Shown: one piece after another, positions 18,099 through 27,172 of the stretch
Layout: each line of letters begins with the position of its first letter
Position numbering within the stretch: position 1 is the first letter of the stretch
Assembly (NCBI GenBank): GCA_963784425.1
Contig: CAWARM010000010.1
Location: 255,667-319,666, forward strand
Direction of reading: 5' to 3'
From: SHZL01 sp963784425
GTDB taxonomy: Bacteria > Pseudomonadota > Gammaproteobacteria > Xanthomonadales > SZUA-36
DNA length: 64,000 nucleotides
Made by a program: the position numbers and the translations under genes
The notes under the pieces: generated by a model
The model's database searches: none
Seen by the model: only the letters and a program-made list of their open reading frames with translations
What the model was told of the DNA's origin: nothing

Positions 18099-18770
18099 AT
18101 GAACAGACTGAATGGATCTGAACGGGAACTCCTGGCGAAGATGCTGGGAAGCCATGCATACCGGGAGAAACTGGCTGCGGAGCGATTTACGCAGGCGGTT
18201 GAATTGTCGCCAACGCCGGCAGATACGAATTATCTCAAGCACATCGTCGAAGAGGAGATCGATCACTACAGGGGCTGCCTGCGAGTTGCCGGCGAACTGG
18301 GTATCGACCTGGAGTCGCTGGTCAATGACAGGATGCTGCTGGATCCCCCCGGGATTCCGCCATTTGAAGTCTGGCTTGATGTCCTGCTGGCCCATGCATT
18401 GAATGACCGTGCGGGTTATCACGTCCTTACCGGCTTAACCGGCTCCAAAGTCAGCGCATATGCCAGGCTGGCTGCGGAAATAGTAGCTGATGAGGAGTCG
18501 CATGGAGAGAACGGAGCCGCTGCCCTGGTGGAATACTATGAGAGTTGCGATCACCCGAAAAAGCGGGACAAGTTACTGATCCATCTCGATGCGGCTGTTC
18601 GTTGCCTGGGTAAGCCCAACACCAGGAACGATGCTGAAGCCATCAAAACGGGGCTCAAGACCAAACCCGCAGCGCAAATCATCAGCGAATACTGTGACGC
18701 GGTTGACCCTATTTTGGAAAGCCTGGGTTGTGCAGATCTTTTGCCACTTTCCGGTCGTTACCTGCAGTGA
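18099..18770 (+). CDS. Ferritin-like diiron protein (PaaA/PaaC-like)
   Basis: The 223-residue product shows two carboxylate-histidine metal motifs, VEEEIDHYRG near residue 48 and VADEESHGENG near residue 132, the ExxH pattern of ferritin-like four-helix bundles. Overall it resembles the phenylacetyl-CoA epoxidase PaaA/PaaC group. It may act as an oxygenase or as a partner of the HDO enzyme upstream. The ATG at 18099 (MNRLNGSERELL) is chosen because the longer frame begins inside the preceding gene. No paa genes are nearby, so phenylacetate degradation is not implied. Confidence 0.72.
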   Translation: MNRLNGSERELLAKMLGSHAYREKLAAERFTQAVELSPTPADTNYLKHIVEEEIDHYRGCLRVAGELGIDLESLVNDRMLLDPPGIPPFEVWLDVLLAHALNDRAGYHVLTGLTGSKVSAYARLAAEIVADEESHGENGAAALVEYYESCDHPKKRDKLLIHLDAAVRCLGKPNTRNDAEAIKTGLKTKPAAQIISEYCDAVDPILESLGCADLLPLSGRYLQ

Positions 18771-18795
18771 AGTTCATTGACTGGCGAGGCTCGAT

Positions 18796-19155
18796 ATGAA
18801 GGTTAGCGGCCCTTTGCACGTGGCAATCCTGGTGAGTGATCTGGAAACCTCTAAACGGTTTTATGGTGGTATTCTTGGGCTCGAACAAAAGCCCCGGCCA
18901 AACTTCGATACTCCTGGTGTTTGGTATCAGCTGGGCAGTCTCGAATTACATTTGATTTTAACTACCCGGCAATTGCTGCCGGCCGGCGAGAATCCTGCAA
19001 CGGATTACCACCTGGCTCTCGCCGTTGAAGATCATGAGGTGACAAAGCGGGCACTCAAAGATGCAGGGGTTCCCTATAAGGAAAGTTTAGTTCCAATCAA
19101 GCAACTATTCATTCGTGATCCAGACGGAAATGTGATCGAGTTGCAGAGCATGTAG
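18796..19155 (+). CDS. VOC-family (glyoxalase/bleomycin-resistance fold) protein
   Basis: A 119-residue single vicinal-oxygen-chelate module pair: the N-terminal half has the metal-ligand pattern GPLHVAILVSDLETSKRFY and the C-terminal half DYHLALAVEDHE followed by FIRDPDGNVIELQ. The histidines and the terminal glutamate are the usual VOC ligands. Members include glyoxalases, dioxygenases and self-resistance proteins. It starts 25 bases after the ferritin-like gene on the same strand and ends convergently with the ATP-grasp gene. Confidence 0.85.
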   Translation: MKVSGPLHVAILVSDLETSKRFYGGILGLEQKPRPNFDTPGVWYQLGSLELHLILTTRQLLPAGENPATDYHLALAVEDHEVTKRALKDAGVPYKESLVPIKQLFIRDPDGNVIELQSM

Positions 19156-19164
19156 GGGCATTAT

Positions 19165-20468
19165 CTACCTTCCAACCGTTTTCAAACCACCCACGAGCCA
19201 ACTGGCAAATTGCAACCACCAAAGGGTTGAAACCAACGGGTCTTTGAAAAAATTCTTGAAATAGGGATCGAGAATTTTTCGCTGGCCGCCCGTGTACGTT
19301 TGCAGATAGTTCTTGAACAGTTTCCGGAAAGAAGGAGGCGCGCTAAAACTGTCCAGGGGCGGGTTCCGCTGCACCCTCGTGCGATAATTATAAGCCAGCT
19401 CGATCAATCATCTCTAAAGCCAATAATTGGATATCATCAATCGGGCTGACAAAAAGCACTCCCGGCGGATAGCCTTTAATCGTCTCAACCGGCTCACCTT
19501 GGGCAATCTTCAGGCACATCAGGGGTTCATTGATGCCCAGCTCCATGCGATTCCAGATTTGCGGGGGATAGCGCGGATTAATCTCCATGAACTTATGCAT
19601 GCCATCGCGCGGATCAAGCATAGTCTCAATCCCACAGGCTCCCCACCATCCAACGCGCCTGAGTAACTCGATCAGCTTGGTAACATAGGGTTCAATCATC
19701 GCTGATTCTGAAACAGTACAAAATCGAGCCGTCAATCGTAATTTACGCACTCTCTTCTTGTGGAACACAAATCTCGCTTCTCCATTCCTGTCGAGCACAA
19801 ACTGCACGGAGCTAACGTCGCCACCGGGAACATATTCCTGGATCAAGGGGTTCTTGTGGGTCTCTGATATTTTGGCGAGATGCAGTTTCAGCTCACTGAG
19901 GTTTTTTACTATCGCCATACCACGTCCACCGGAGGTAAACCGCGGTTTGATCACCAATGGAAAGCCTTCTCTCTCAACGACACTATCCAGCTCAAGGTTG
20001 TCATCATAGAGATAGCTTCGAGGGCAGGGCACGCCCACTTCCCCGGCTAATTGAACTGTGCGGTATTTATCCACCGCATTCAGCACTGACCTGGTAATCG
20101 GGGATGGGAATAACCACTCCAACATTCCTGAAGCGGGAGAGGTTCTTGGAAAGGACATAAACATGCGGATCCCAGGAAGGATAGATTGCGGTTATCTTCT
20201 CCAGATCACAAATCTGCAGCAGCCTTTGAATATAGGCTTCTTCTCCCGCGGTGTTTTCGGCTTGAACATTGCCGGCCAGCCAATCCCGGATGGGCGCAGG
20301 CGTATAGTATCGTTGGTCAATGAATCGTGAGTTTACCGCTGGCGACAGCCGGGCCTTAAGCCGGTTGTCTCCCTCCATGGTGACTATTATTTTGTCCGCA
20401 TAGGGCCGTAATGCACGAACAATGTCATAGGCCTGTGGTGCGTGTGAGTTGGTAACCAGCAAATTCAT
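19165..20468 (-). CDS. ATP-grasp ligase, carbamoyl-phosphate-synthase-like (two frame breaks)
   Basis: Three successive open frames make one ATP-grasp protein of about 433 residues. The N-terminal pre-grasp part (MNLLVTNSHAPQAYDIVRAL) ends in IPDYQ; one extra base near 20087 moves the frame to VLNAVDKYRTVQLAGEVGVP. The grasp domain follows with PLVIKPRFTSGGRGM, IQEYVPGGD and the Mg-binding MEINPRYPP. A second extra base near 19405 leads to a C-terminal tail with an aromatic amphipathic segment (LWWLQFASWLVGG). Such stand-alone ligases form amide, ester or carbamoyl bonds in small-molecule assembly. It converges on the VOC gene. Confidence 0.78.
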
Positions 20469-20499
20469 GAATTATTGAAAACCCGCGCATCCATGAGTA

Positions 20500-22440
20500 T
20501 CAGTAGCCTGCTTTTTCGCTCCCGATTCGCTCCAGCCATGCGCCCAACTCAATTATTGCGTGGTCATAACCAGCCTGCACAATTTTCTCGAAGGATTTGA
20601 CTTCCGTCAGGCCGAATCGCCGGACCGGGGGGGTGAGCAGAATGTCAGCCTGTTTCCCTTGTTCACGAACCCGATCTACGGTGCCCAGCAAGGTTGCTTT
20701 GAGCATGATATTGGACAGACTTGGAACGCGGTATTTGCTGAAGAACGGCAAGTAGCGCCCGCGGAATATCGCCCAGGGTGATGGCATGGACGAGTAGTCA
20801 ACCAGCACCTCCTCGGCCGAACCGAGTTCGACCGCAACGATCCGGCTGACGGGTTTTTGCCGCATCACGTCCACCGGCAGGTTGTTAACCACGGAGCCGT
20901 CAATGGCCAGGCGGTGGTTGATAATGGTGGGGGGAATGATTCCCGGAAGTGCGGCGCTGGCCCGCAAAGCCGACGGCAGGTCGCCGCTTTCGTGCAGGTT
21001 GGTGGAGCCGGTATCAAGATTGCAGGACACGCAGTAAAACGGAATCGGCAGGTCTTCAATCTGGTAGTCCATGTGCTCCCGCAGCAATCTTTCCATTCGT
21101 CGTCCGCGGATCAGGGACATCATCGGAATTGTAAAATCGCTGAACGGTTTGCCCTCGACAAAGGACTTCCTGGCGATCTTGAATACTTCGTCCGCAGAAA
21201 TCGGACTTGCAATGCATGCCGCCATGATCGCACCGAGGCTGGTGCCTCCCACCCAGTCGATTGGCAGTCCCAGTTCCCGCATAGCCCGATGCACACCCAG
21301 GTGGGCGAAGCCCCGCGCTGCACCACCCGCCAAAACCAGCCCCAGTGCATTGCCGGAAATGATCCTGGTTACGCGGCCCAGGTCGTCTGGCTGATCCTCT
21401 CTGACGTGAACGTGAAAATCAATGCGCCGATCCTCAAGCCAGCGGGCCGTGCCTTTAATCGGGGTGCTCGACGGCGGCTGCAGCAACACGAGCAATTGCC
21501 TTGCAATAGTCGCACCGGATGTTTCCAGCAGTTCGACCTCCCAATGCTGCGGTGCCGGGTCGTGCGAAGCATCGCCCACCAGCAGCACCATGTCAGAGTG
21601 CCGTAAGGCAAAGTGGGACCACTCGGTGTTGCCCGGCGGGCAGTGGTAAACAAGGAAGCGGTGTTCGTTTTCCTGGTCCTGTAGCCAGTTCTTAAGCGAT
21701 TCCGGAACCGACTGCCCGGGTTGCAGCGAATCAACCGGGGCGCCTTTTCTGCCCAGTTCGTCTGCCGCCAGGCTGAGTGTAGAGCCCAGGTTTTCCAATT
21801 GGAGCGTGAGTTCCCGACAAAATGTATTCAGCCTCAGTGAGTTGTCCAGTGGCAGGATGGTGATCGAGTTGAGATTCCTGGCCGGAGATTTGGCGCCAAG
21901 ACTCCTGCTTTGCACGAGCGTGGCCACGTTGGCAGCCAGGCGCATGACCAGGGCCGGGTAGTCCTTTGCCATACGCTCGAATGCTTCCCGGTCCAGCCGG
22001 ATCAACAGGCTATCCCGGATGGCCTGGATTCCGACGGCACGTGGTGCACCGGTGAGCAGGCTGAGTTCTCCTACGCTGTCTCCGGGAACGATTTCATTGA
22101 GGAAGCGGCCCTTGTCGCTGCCGTTTTCATCCCGCGCCCATGCCTGCAGACGCCCACGGACCAGGAAGTAGAGCGCATCGCCGGGGTCACCCTGCTTCAT
22201 TAGCCACTCGCCGCTGACCAGGTTGCTGACCTGCAGTTCCTGCAGAATGGAGTCATCGGCGCCGAATTCGATATTGAAATACCTGGTGACTGTTTGCAGC
22301 ACCCGCCTGACCAGGACGTCCGATTGGATATCCCTGACGTTAATCTGAGGTCCCCTTACCGCCAAGGCGCAGTTGTGTGTCAAAAATAACCCCAATGGAC
22401 TGCATGAAAGTGGCAAAGCGCTGCTCGTCATCCTCATCAA
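20500..22440 (-). CDS. Cyclic-nucleotide-binding domain / patatin phospholipase (NTE-like)
   Basis: The protein (up to 646 residues) combines an N-terminal cNMP-binding domain (QGDPGDALYFLVRGRLQ, then PGDSVGELSLLTGAPRA) with a C-terminal patatin lipase domain. The catalytic elements are the oxyanion loop GGAARG, the nucleophile elbow GTSLG and the aspartate in DGSVVNNLP. This is the bacterial neuropathy-target-esterase (NTE)/RssA-like arrangement: a lysophospholipase probably controlled by a nucleotide. The true start is uncertain: the ATG at 22440 overlaps the ABC-GAF gene by 101 bases, whereas a TTG at 22365 shortens the overlap. It is the last gene of the DevBCA-type operon. Confidence 0.88.
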   Translation of the reverse strand: MMRMTSSALPLSCSPLGLFLTHNCALAVRGPQINVRDIQSDVLVRRVLQTVTRYFNIEFGADDSILQELQVSNLVSGEWLMKQGDPGDALYFLVRGRLQAWARDENGSDKGRFLNEIVPGDSVGELSLLTGAPRAVGIQAIRDSLLIRLDREAFERMAKDYPALVMRLAANVATLVQSRSLGAKSPARNLNSITILPLDNSLRLNTFCRELTLQLENLGSTLSLAADELGRKGAPVDSLQPGQSVPESLKNWLQDQENEHRFLVYHCPPGNTEWSHFALRHSDMVLLVGDASHDPAPQHWEVELLETSGATIARQLLVLLQPPSSTPIKGTARWLEDRRIDFHVHVREDQPDDLGRVTRIISGNALGLVLAGGAARGFAHLGVHRAMRELGLPIDWVGGTSLGAIMAACIASPISADEVFKIARKSFVEGKPFSDFTIPMMSLIRGRRMERLLREHMDYQIEDLPIPFYCVSCNLDTGSTNLHESGDLPSALRASAALPGIIPPTIINHRLAIDGSVVNNLPVDVMRQKPVSRIVAVELGSAEEVLVDYSSMPSPWAIFRGRYLPFFSKYRVPSLSNIMLKATLLGTVDRVREQGKQADILLTPPVRRFGLTEVKSFEKIVQAGYDHAIIELGAWLERIGSEKAGY

Positions 22441-23665
22441 ATGGCCTGCCGTCTTTCCGGTTCAGCAACTGGGCGACAGCAAAAACCTCGCCCTGGGGGT
22501 TCTTGACCGGCAGACACAGGATCGAACGCGTAATGAATCCGGTCTTCTGGTCCACTGCCCGGTTGAAACGGGGGTCCGAGTAGGCGTCATCAATGCGGAT
22601 GGCTTGACCGCTTTGGGCCGCGGCGCCGGCGATTCCACTGCCGACGGGGAAACGGATTTCACCCATTTCGTCCAGGTTCTCAGCCACTTTGAGCACGAGT
22701 TCATCGCCTTCGCGCAGGAACAGGGACGAGCGTTCGGCATTAAGCAGCGCGGCCAGTTTTCGGGTGAAGGCGAACAGACCGCGATCAAGCATGCTTCTGA
22801 AAGCCGTGTTGTTGGCCAGTTCCGTGACCTCGAGAAACCGTTCCGATTCTTCCGTGATGTCCTGTAACAATTGGCTGAACTGGGTTTCGTCCAGTTTGTC
22901 GACCACATCATCCAGTGGCTGTTTCCGGCGGCTATTCGCCAGCAACTCCATCATGTGACGGTTGTTGGCGATGACCGCGTCAGTAAAGGTCGTCAGGCAG
23001 CCGTCTTCCAGATGAATGATGCGGTCGGCAATATCCAGAATCCGGTTATCGTGCGTGACCAGCAGAATCGTTGTGCCATGTTCTTTCGCCAGCACTTTCA
23101 TCCGCTCGACTACCTCCCGGCCGGATTTCTTGTCCAGCGAAGCAGTCGGTTCATCCGCAAGTAACATTTCGGGTTCCGCTACCAGGGCGCGGGCAATGGC
23201 GACCCGCTGGCGCTGCCCACCGGAAAGCTGTTCCGGTTTGTGGTGCATGCGATCACCGAGGCCGACGGCGTTGAGCATGTGCATGGCGCGTTTGCGGTGC
23301 TCGGATCGCGGGAATTTGCCGCTGCCGCGTATACCGAGTTCGACGTTCTCCAGCGCGGACAAGGCAGCCAGCAGGTTGTGCTGCTGGAAGATGAAACCGA
23401 GCCGCCGGCGGACTTTTTCGAGCGTCGCCGGGCGGGCATTGCGCAATTCGTGACCCAGGATTTGCACGCTGCCCTCCTGTGTGGAGCGCAAGGCGCCGAC
23501 CAGCGTGAGCATCGTTGTTTTCCCGGAACCTGAAGGGCCGGTGATGATAACAATCTCTCCCTTGCGGATTTCAGCCGATACGTCGAACAGGATTTGCTTC
23601 TTCAAGGCACCTTTGCCAAAGAAGTGATTCAGCCCTTCTACCCTGATGGGTGATGTCTCGTTCAT
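22340..23665 (-). CDS. DevA-like ABC transporter ATPase fused to a GAF domain
   Basis: Residues 1-230 form a LolD/DevA-type ATPase with Walker A GPSGSGKTT, Q-loop FIFQQHNLL, signature LSGGQRQRVAIARAL, Walker B MLLADEPTASLD and switch histidine LLVTHD. After a helical linker, residues about 265-435 form a GAF domain (FPVGSGIAGAAAQSGQ, then ILCLPVKNPQGEVFAVAQLLN), giving 441 residues, nearly double the usual ATPase. Its start overlaps the permease stop (TGATG). The GAF part probably senses a small ligand or redox state and tunes transport; that is inference. Confidence 0.9.
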   Translation of the reverse strand: MNETSPIRVEGLNHFFGKGALKKQILFDVSAEIRKGEIVIITGPSGSGKTTMLTLVGALRSTQEGSVQILGHELRNARPATLEKVRRRLGFIFQQHNLLAALSALENVELGIRGSGKFPRSEHRKRAMHMLNAVGLGDRMHHKPEQLSGGQRQRVAIARALVAEPEMLLADEPTASLDKKSGREVVERMKVLAKEHGTTILLVTHDNRILDIADRIIHLEDGCLTTFTDAVIANNRHMMELLANSRRKQPLDDVVDKLDETQFSQLLQDITEESERFLEVTELANNTAFRSMLDRGLFAFTRKLAALLNAERSSLFLREGDELVLKVAENLDEMGEIRFPVGSGIAGAAAQSGQAIRIDDAYSDPRFNRAVDQKTGFITRSILCLPVKNPQGEVFAVAQLLNRKDGRPFDEDDEQRFATFMQSIGVIFDTQLRLGGKGTSD

Positions 23666-24807
23666 CAGAATACGTCCGCGGGATCCAGTCGCCGCACTTT
23701 ACGCACTGCCATCATGGCGGAAATCGCGCACATGACCAGGGTCATCAGGAAAACCGTCAGCGCTCTATCTTGCGTGATATACAAGGGCAGGTTGGTCGCC
23801 GCCGCTGCTTTTCCGTAAAGCCAGTAGACGAGGGCAAGGCCGGGCAGGTAGCCAAGCACCGCCAGGATGGCCGCCTGCTGCAGCACGATGCCGGAAACGA
23901 AACGGTTGCGGTAACCGATGGCCCGCAGGGTTGCGTATTCGTTGAGGTGCTCCGACACGTCGGCAAACAGGATCTGGTACACGATAATGGCGCCGACCAC
24001 AAAACCCATGATGGCGCCAAAAGCAAAAATGTAGCCAATCGGAGTGGCCGAGTTCCAGTAATCCTTCTCGCGCTGCACGAACTGCTGCCTGGTCATCACC
24101 AGAACATCGCCCGGCAGGTATTCCGCCAGGGCGTCGCGTACCTGGTTCGCGTCACTGCCTTTTTTCAGGCGGATCAGGCCCAACTGGATCTCATTGCGAG
24201 GGCGGTCGGGGAACAGTCGCAGCCAGTTGTCATCGCTGGTTATTACCGTCCCGTCGATTCCGAACGAAGTCCCCATTTCAAACAGTCCGGCCACTTCGAT
24301 TTGCCGGTCGTTAATTTCAGTGACCACGGGTTTGCCCGCCAGCAGCGCTTCCTTCACCGGCCCGAATTCGGGCCGGGAGCGGCTGTCGAACAGGACCACG
24401 TCCTGCCGGCGCAACAATTCCCGGGCCTGGTCGAAGCCCTCGATCGCCAGCAGTGGCGCGTCGGGATGAAAACCAATGGTGTTGATGCTGCGTCGCATAT
24501 TGTCCCAGGGGTTCTTCCAGGTGGACGGGAAGATATAAACCGGGGTGATGCCCTCGACCGCCTCGAAGCCCAGCGCCTGGTAGAGGCGGCGGATGGAGAA
24601 CGGCTGCGGTCGCACGATGAAGACACTGTCCGGGCTGAACAGGGCAATGTCGTAGTCGAAGCGCTCGTGGAAACGGACTGCGCTTTCAAACAAGGCCGAA
24701 CGGAACCCCAGTTGCATCATGATCAGCAATACCGCGAAAGATATTCCGGACAGGGCGACAATCAGCCGCAAAGGCTTGTGTTTGAGTTGCAGCCAGCCGA
24801 GCGGCAT
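23665..24807 (-). CDS. DevC-like ABC transporter permease
   Basis: The 380-residue integral membrane protein begins with a helix near residue 16 (LIVALSGISFAVLLIMMQLGF), has a large periplasmic MacB-like domain (about residues 45-250), and three C-terminal helices of the FtsX/MacB fold (PIGYIFAFGAIMGFVVGA onward). The MPLGWLQLKHKPLR start and overall sequence fit DevC, the exporter permease known from cyanobacterial heterocyst glycolipid export. Both ends overlap neighbours by one base (TGATG), indicating tight translational coupling with the fusion protein and the ATPase. Confidence 0.88.
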   Translation of the reverse strand: MPLGWLQLKHKPLRLIVALSGISFAVLLIMMQLGFRSALFESAVRFHERFDYDIALFSPDSVFIVRPQPFSIRRLYQALGFEAVEGITPVYIFPSTWKNPWDNMRRSINTIGFHPDAPLLAIEGFDQARELLRRQDVVLFDSRSRPEFGPVKEALLAGKPVVTEINDRQIEVAGLFEMGTSFGIDGTVITSDDNWLRLFPDRPRNEIQLGLIRLKKGSDANQVRDALAEYLPGDVLVMTRQQFVQREKDYWNSATPIGYIFAFGAIMGFVVGAIIVYQILFADVSEHLNEYATLRAIGYRNRFVSGIVLQQAAILAVLGYLPGLALVYWLYGKAAAATNLPLYITQDRALTVFLMTLVMCAISAMMAVRKVRRLDPADVF

Positions 24808-25718
24808 CAGGGGTGAATCAACACGTCAACCTGGAGGTTGGTCAGTCTGGCCGCCGGGCCAGAATCGTCCAGCGCGATGGTCACTTCCACGATGCGCGCA
24901 TTTTTGCGGGCGGCCGGGTCGGTGCCAATCTGGTCCTGCTTCTGAACTTTGTGGCGGATGCTCTCCACGGTTCCGGTTAGTTCGCCTTCCAGGGCAGCGC
25001 TGCTGATGGTGGCGCGCTGGCCGATTTTCACGCGTCGAATATCAGTTTCATAGACTTCCGCGATCGCTTTCATCTGGCTGACCTGGGCCAGCTCCAGGAT
25101 GCCGGACAAGCCGATCAATTCACCCGGCCGTGCCAGGATGTCGATCACGCGTCCGTCTACCGGGGAGCGAATAAACGACCTCTGCCGTTCCGCCTCGACG
25201 CTGGCCAGGTGGGCGCGCGCCACCTCAACACCGGTTTCAGACAACTGCACGGTGGTCGAAGCGCTGGCGCAGGACGCTTTCATCGCCTCAGCTTCACCCC
25301 GCGCGCTTTCCGCTTCCTCTTCACCCGCTACCCCTTCCGCGTGCAGCCTTACCCTGCGCTCGGCTTCCTGAGCGGCGACATCGGCACGAACACAAGCCTC
25401 AACGGCTTTACTGCGGGATGCTTCAACTTCACGTTCGGCCAACTGCACATGCGCTTGAGCTTCCCGGGTCATCGCTTCCATCAATGTCGCAGTATCGGTT
25501 ACGGCCAACAGGTCACCTTTCCTGACGTCATCGCCTTCTTCCACGTGCAACTCAGCCAGCAGACCAACCAGCAAGGCCTCGGGTGTGGACGGCGCAGTAA
25601 CTTTTATTACTCCGTGTTCAGGCTCAAGGCGGCCAAGCGCAGCAATGCCCTGCTCAGCTTGCGCAAAGGCGCTGCCGGCCATTAAAAAAGCGGTGAGGCA
25701 AACTGAAGGTCTGAGCAT
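24807..25718 (-). CDS. DevB/HlyD-like membrane fusion protein
   Basis: The 303-residue periplasmic adaptor has a signal peptide (AFLMAGSAFAQ), a split biotinyl-lipoyl domain (IKVTAPSTPEALLVGLLAELHVEEGDDVRKGD and IRSPVDGRVIDILARPGE), and between them a long alpha-helical hairpin rich in Ala, Glu and Arg. A beta-barrel segment follows. It is the first gene of the minus-strand operon DevB-DevC-DevA(GAF)-patatin. An outer-membrane TolC partner is not in the window. The exported molecule may be a lipid, given the phospholipase in the same operon. Confidence 0.87.
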   Translation of the reverse strand: MLRPSVCLTAFLMAGSAFAQAEQGIAALGRLEPEHGVIKVTAPSTPEALLVGLLAELHVEEGDDVRKGDLLAVTDTATLMEAMTREAQAHVQLAEREVEASRSKAVEACVRADVAAQEAERRVRLHAEGVAGEEEAESARGEAEAMKASCASASTTVQLSETGVEVARAHLASVEAERQRSFIRSPVDGRVIDILARPGELIGLSGILELAQVSQMKAIAEVYETDIRRVKIGQRATISSAALEGELTGTVESIRHKVQKQDQIGTDPAARKNARIVEVTIALDDSGPAARLTNLQVDVLIHP

Positions 25719-25820
25719 TGTTAAGGAGAGTATAGGCAGCTAAAACGCTATCTTGCCATAATTCTGCGCAAACCACCCTGTAAGGGTACACTCGCGCAGT
25801 AACATTCTGGAGCATGTCCC

Positions 25821-27116
25821 ATGACCCATCAATTATTCCGCCTATCTGTAGTGTGCAGCCTGCTGCTGGCTCTATGCACCCTCACCGTATGCAACCCGGC
25901 CCTGGCCCAACAGAACGCACCAGGCTGCGATGTGACAGGCGCAGCGCTCACCCAGGCGCGCGCACTGCTAAAGTCCACGCCGCTGATTGATGGTCACAAC
26001 GACCTGCCGTGGGTGATTCGCGAGGAGGCGGGTGGTGATGTTCGCAGCTACGACCTGAGTCGTGAAAAGGAACTCGACACCGACATTCCCAAATTACGCG
26101 CTGGTCTGCTGGGTGCACAGTTCTGGTCGGTGTGGGTTCCGGGTGAGATCCCTGCGATCGACTACGGCAAGGTGCAGATGGAACAGATCGACATTGCCCG
26201 GCAGATCATCAACACCTATCCCGATACCTTCGAGCTGGCTTTGACGGCGGATGACATAGTCCGCATTCACAAGGCCGGCAAGATCGCTTCGCTGCTGGGC
26301 ATGGAAGGTGGCTACGCCCTGTACAACTCGCTGGGCGTGATGCGCTCGTACTATGAGCTGGGTGTGCGCTACATGACCCTGAGCCACAACGTCACCCTGG
26401 ACTGGGTGGATGCGGCCCTGGGAGAGCAAACCCACCAGGGCCTCACGCCCTTTGGCCGTGCCATGGTGCGGGAGATGAACCGCAGCGGCATGATGGTCGA
26501 CCTGGCGCATACCTCTCCAGCGGTCATGCACCAGGCGCTGGATGAATCCCGCGCCCCGGTCATCTGGTCGCATGCTGCCGCCCGCGCCCTCGTGGATCAT
26601 CCGCGCAACGTGCCCGATGATGTGCTAAAACGCCTTCCCGAAAATGGTGGAGTGGTGATGGTGACCTTTATCGCCTCTTTCCTTTCGCAGGAAGTATGGG
26701 ATATGGAAAAAAACCTGTGGGAAACCGGCGGCTCACTGGAGAAGATCAGCGAATTACGCAAGGCCTGGTTTGCCTATGACAAGGAACACGGCGCCAAGCG
26801 CGCCACCATTGATCAACTGGTAGCGCACATTGAACACGTGCGCGATGTCGCCGGCATAGACCACGTGGGCATTGGCAGCGACTACTATGGCATGCCCGAT
26901 GGCCCCGTCGGCCTGGAAGATGTCTCCGGTTTCCCGCGCCTGTTTGCCGCCTTGATCTGTCATGGCTGGAGCGATGAGGACCTCACCAAGCTGGCCGGAT
27001 CGAACATGCTGCGGGTGATGCGCCGGGTGGAAGAAGTAGCACGTCAGCTGCAACAGGAAACACCACCATCCAATGCCACCATTAGCCAGCTGGACCAGCA
27101 GGCTGTTGCCGATTAA
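25821..27116 (+). CDS. M19 membrane (renal-type) dipeptidase, secreted
   Basis: The 431-residue zinc metallopeptidase has a signal peptide (residues about 1-29) and the M19 ligands: HxD in DGHNDLPW, a bridging glutamate in LGMEGGYAL, and histidines in LSHNVTLDW, DLAHTSP and WSHAAARAL. GIGSDYYG near the C-terminus holds the conserved aspartate. Such enzymes cleave dipeptides, including D-containing ones, and sometimes beta-lactams. It is transcribed divergently from the devB-like gene with a 102-base intergenic region. Confidence 0.93.
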   Translation: MTHQLFRLSVVCSLLLALCTLTVCNPALAQQNAPGCDVTGAALTQARALLKSTPLIDGHNDLPWVIREEAGGDVRSYDLSREKELDTDIPKLRAGLLGAQFWSVWVPGEIPAIDYGKVQMEQIDIARQIINTYPDTFELALTADDIVRIHKAGKIASLLGMEGGYALYNSLGVMRSYYELGVRYMTLSHNVTLDWVDAALGEQTHQGLTPFGRAMVREMNRSGMMVDLAHTSPAVMHQALDESRAPVIWSHAAARALVDHPRNVPDDVLKRLPENGGVVMVTFIASFLSQEVWDMEKNLWETGGSLEKISELRKAWFAYDKEHGAKRATIDQLVAHIEHVRDVAGIDHVGIGSDYYGMPDGPVGLEDVSGFPRLFAALICHGWSDEDLTKLAGSNMLRVMRRVEEVARQLQQETPPSNATISQLDQQAVAD

Positions 27117-27172
27117 CATTCGCCAATGGACAAGTGAGCGCTTTCGCAACGAGCAGAATAACCTGACCCAAT

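Noticed and set aside
20857..21606. Plus-strand open frame opposite the patatin gene
   Set aside because: The patatin catalytic motifs are on the minus strand, and the plus-strand frame has no domain features.
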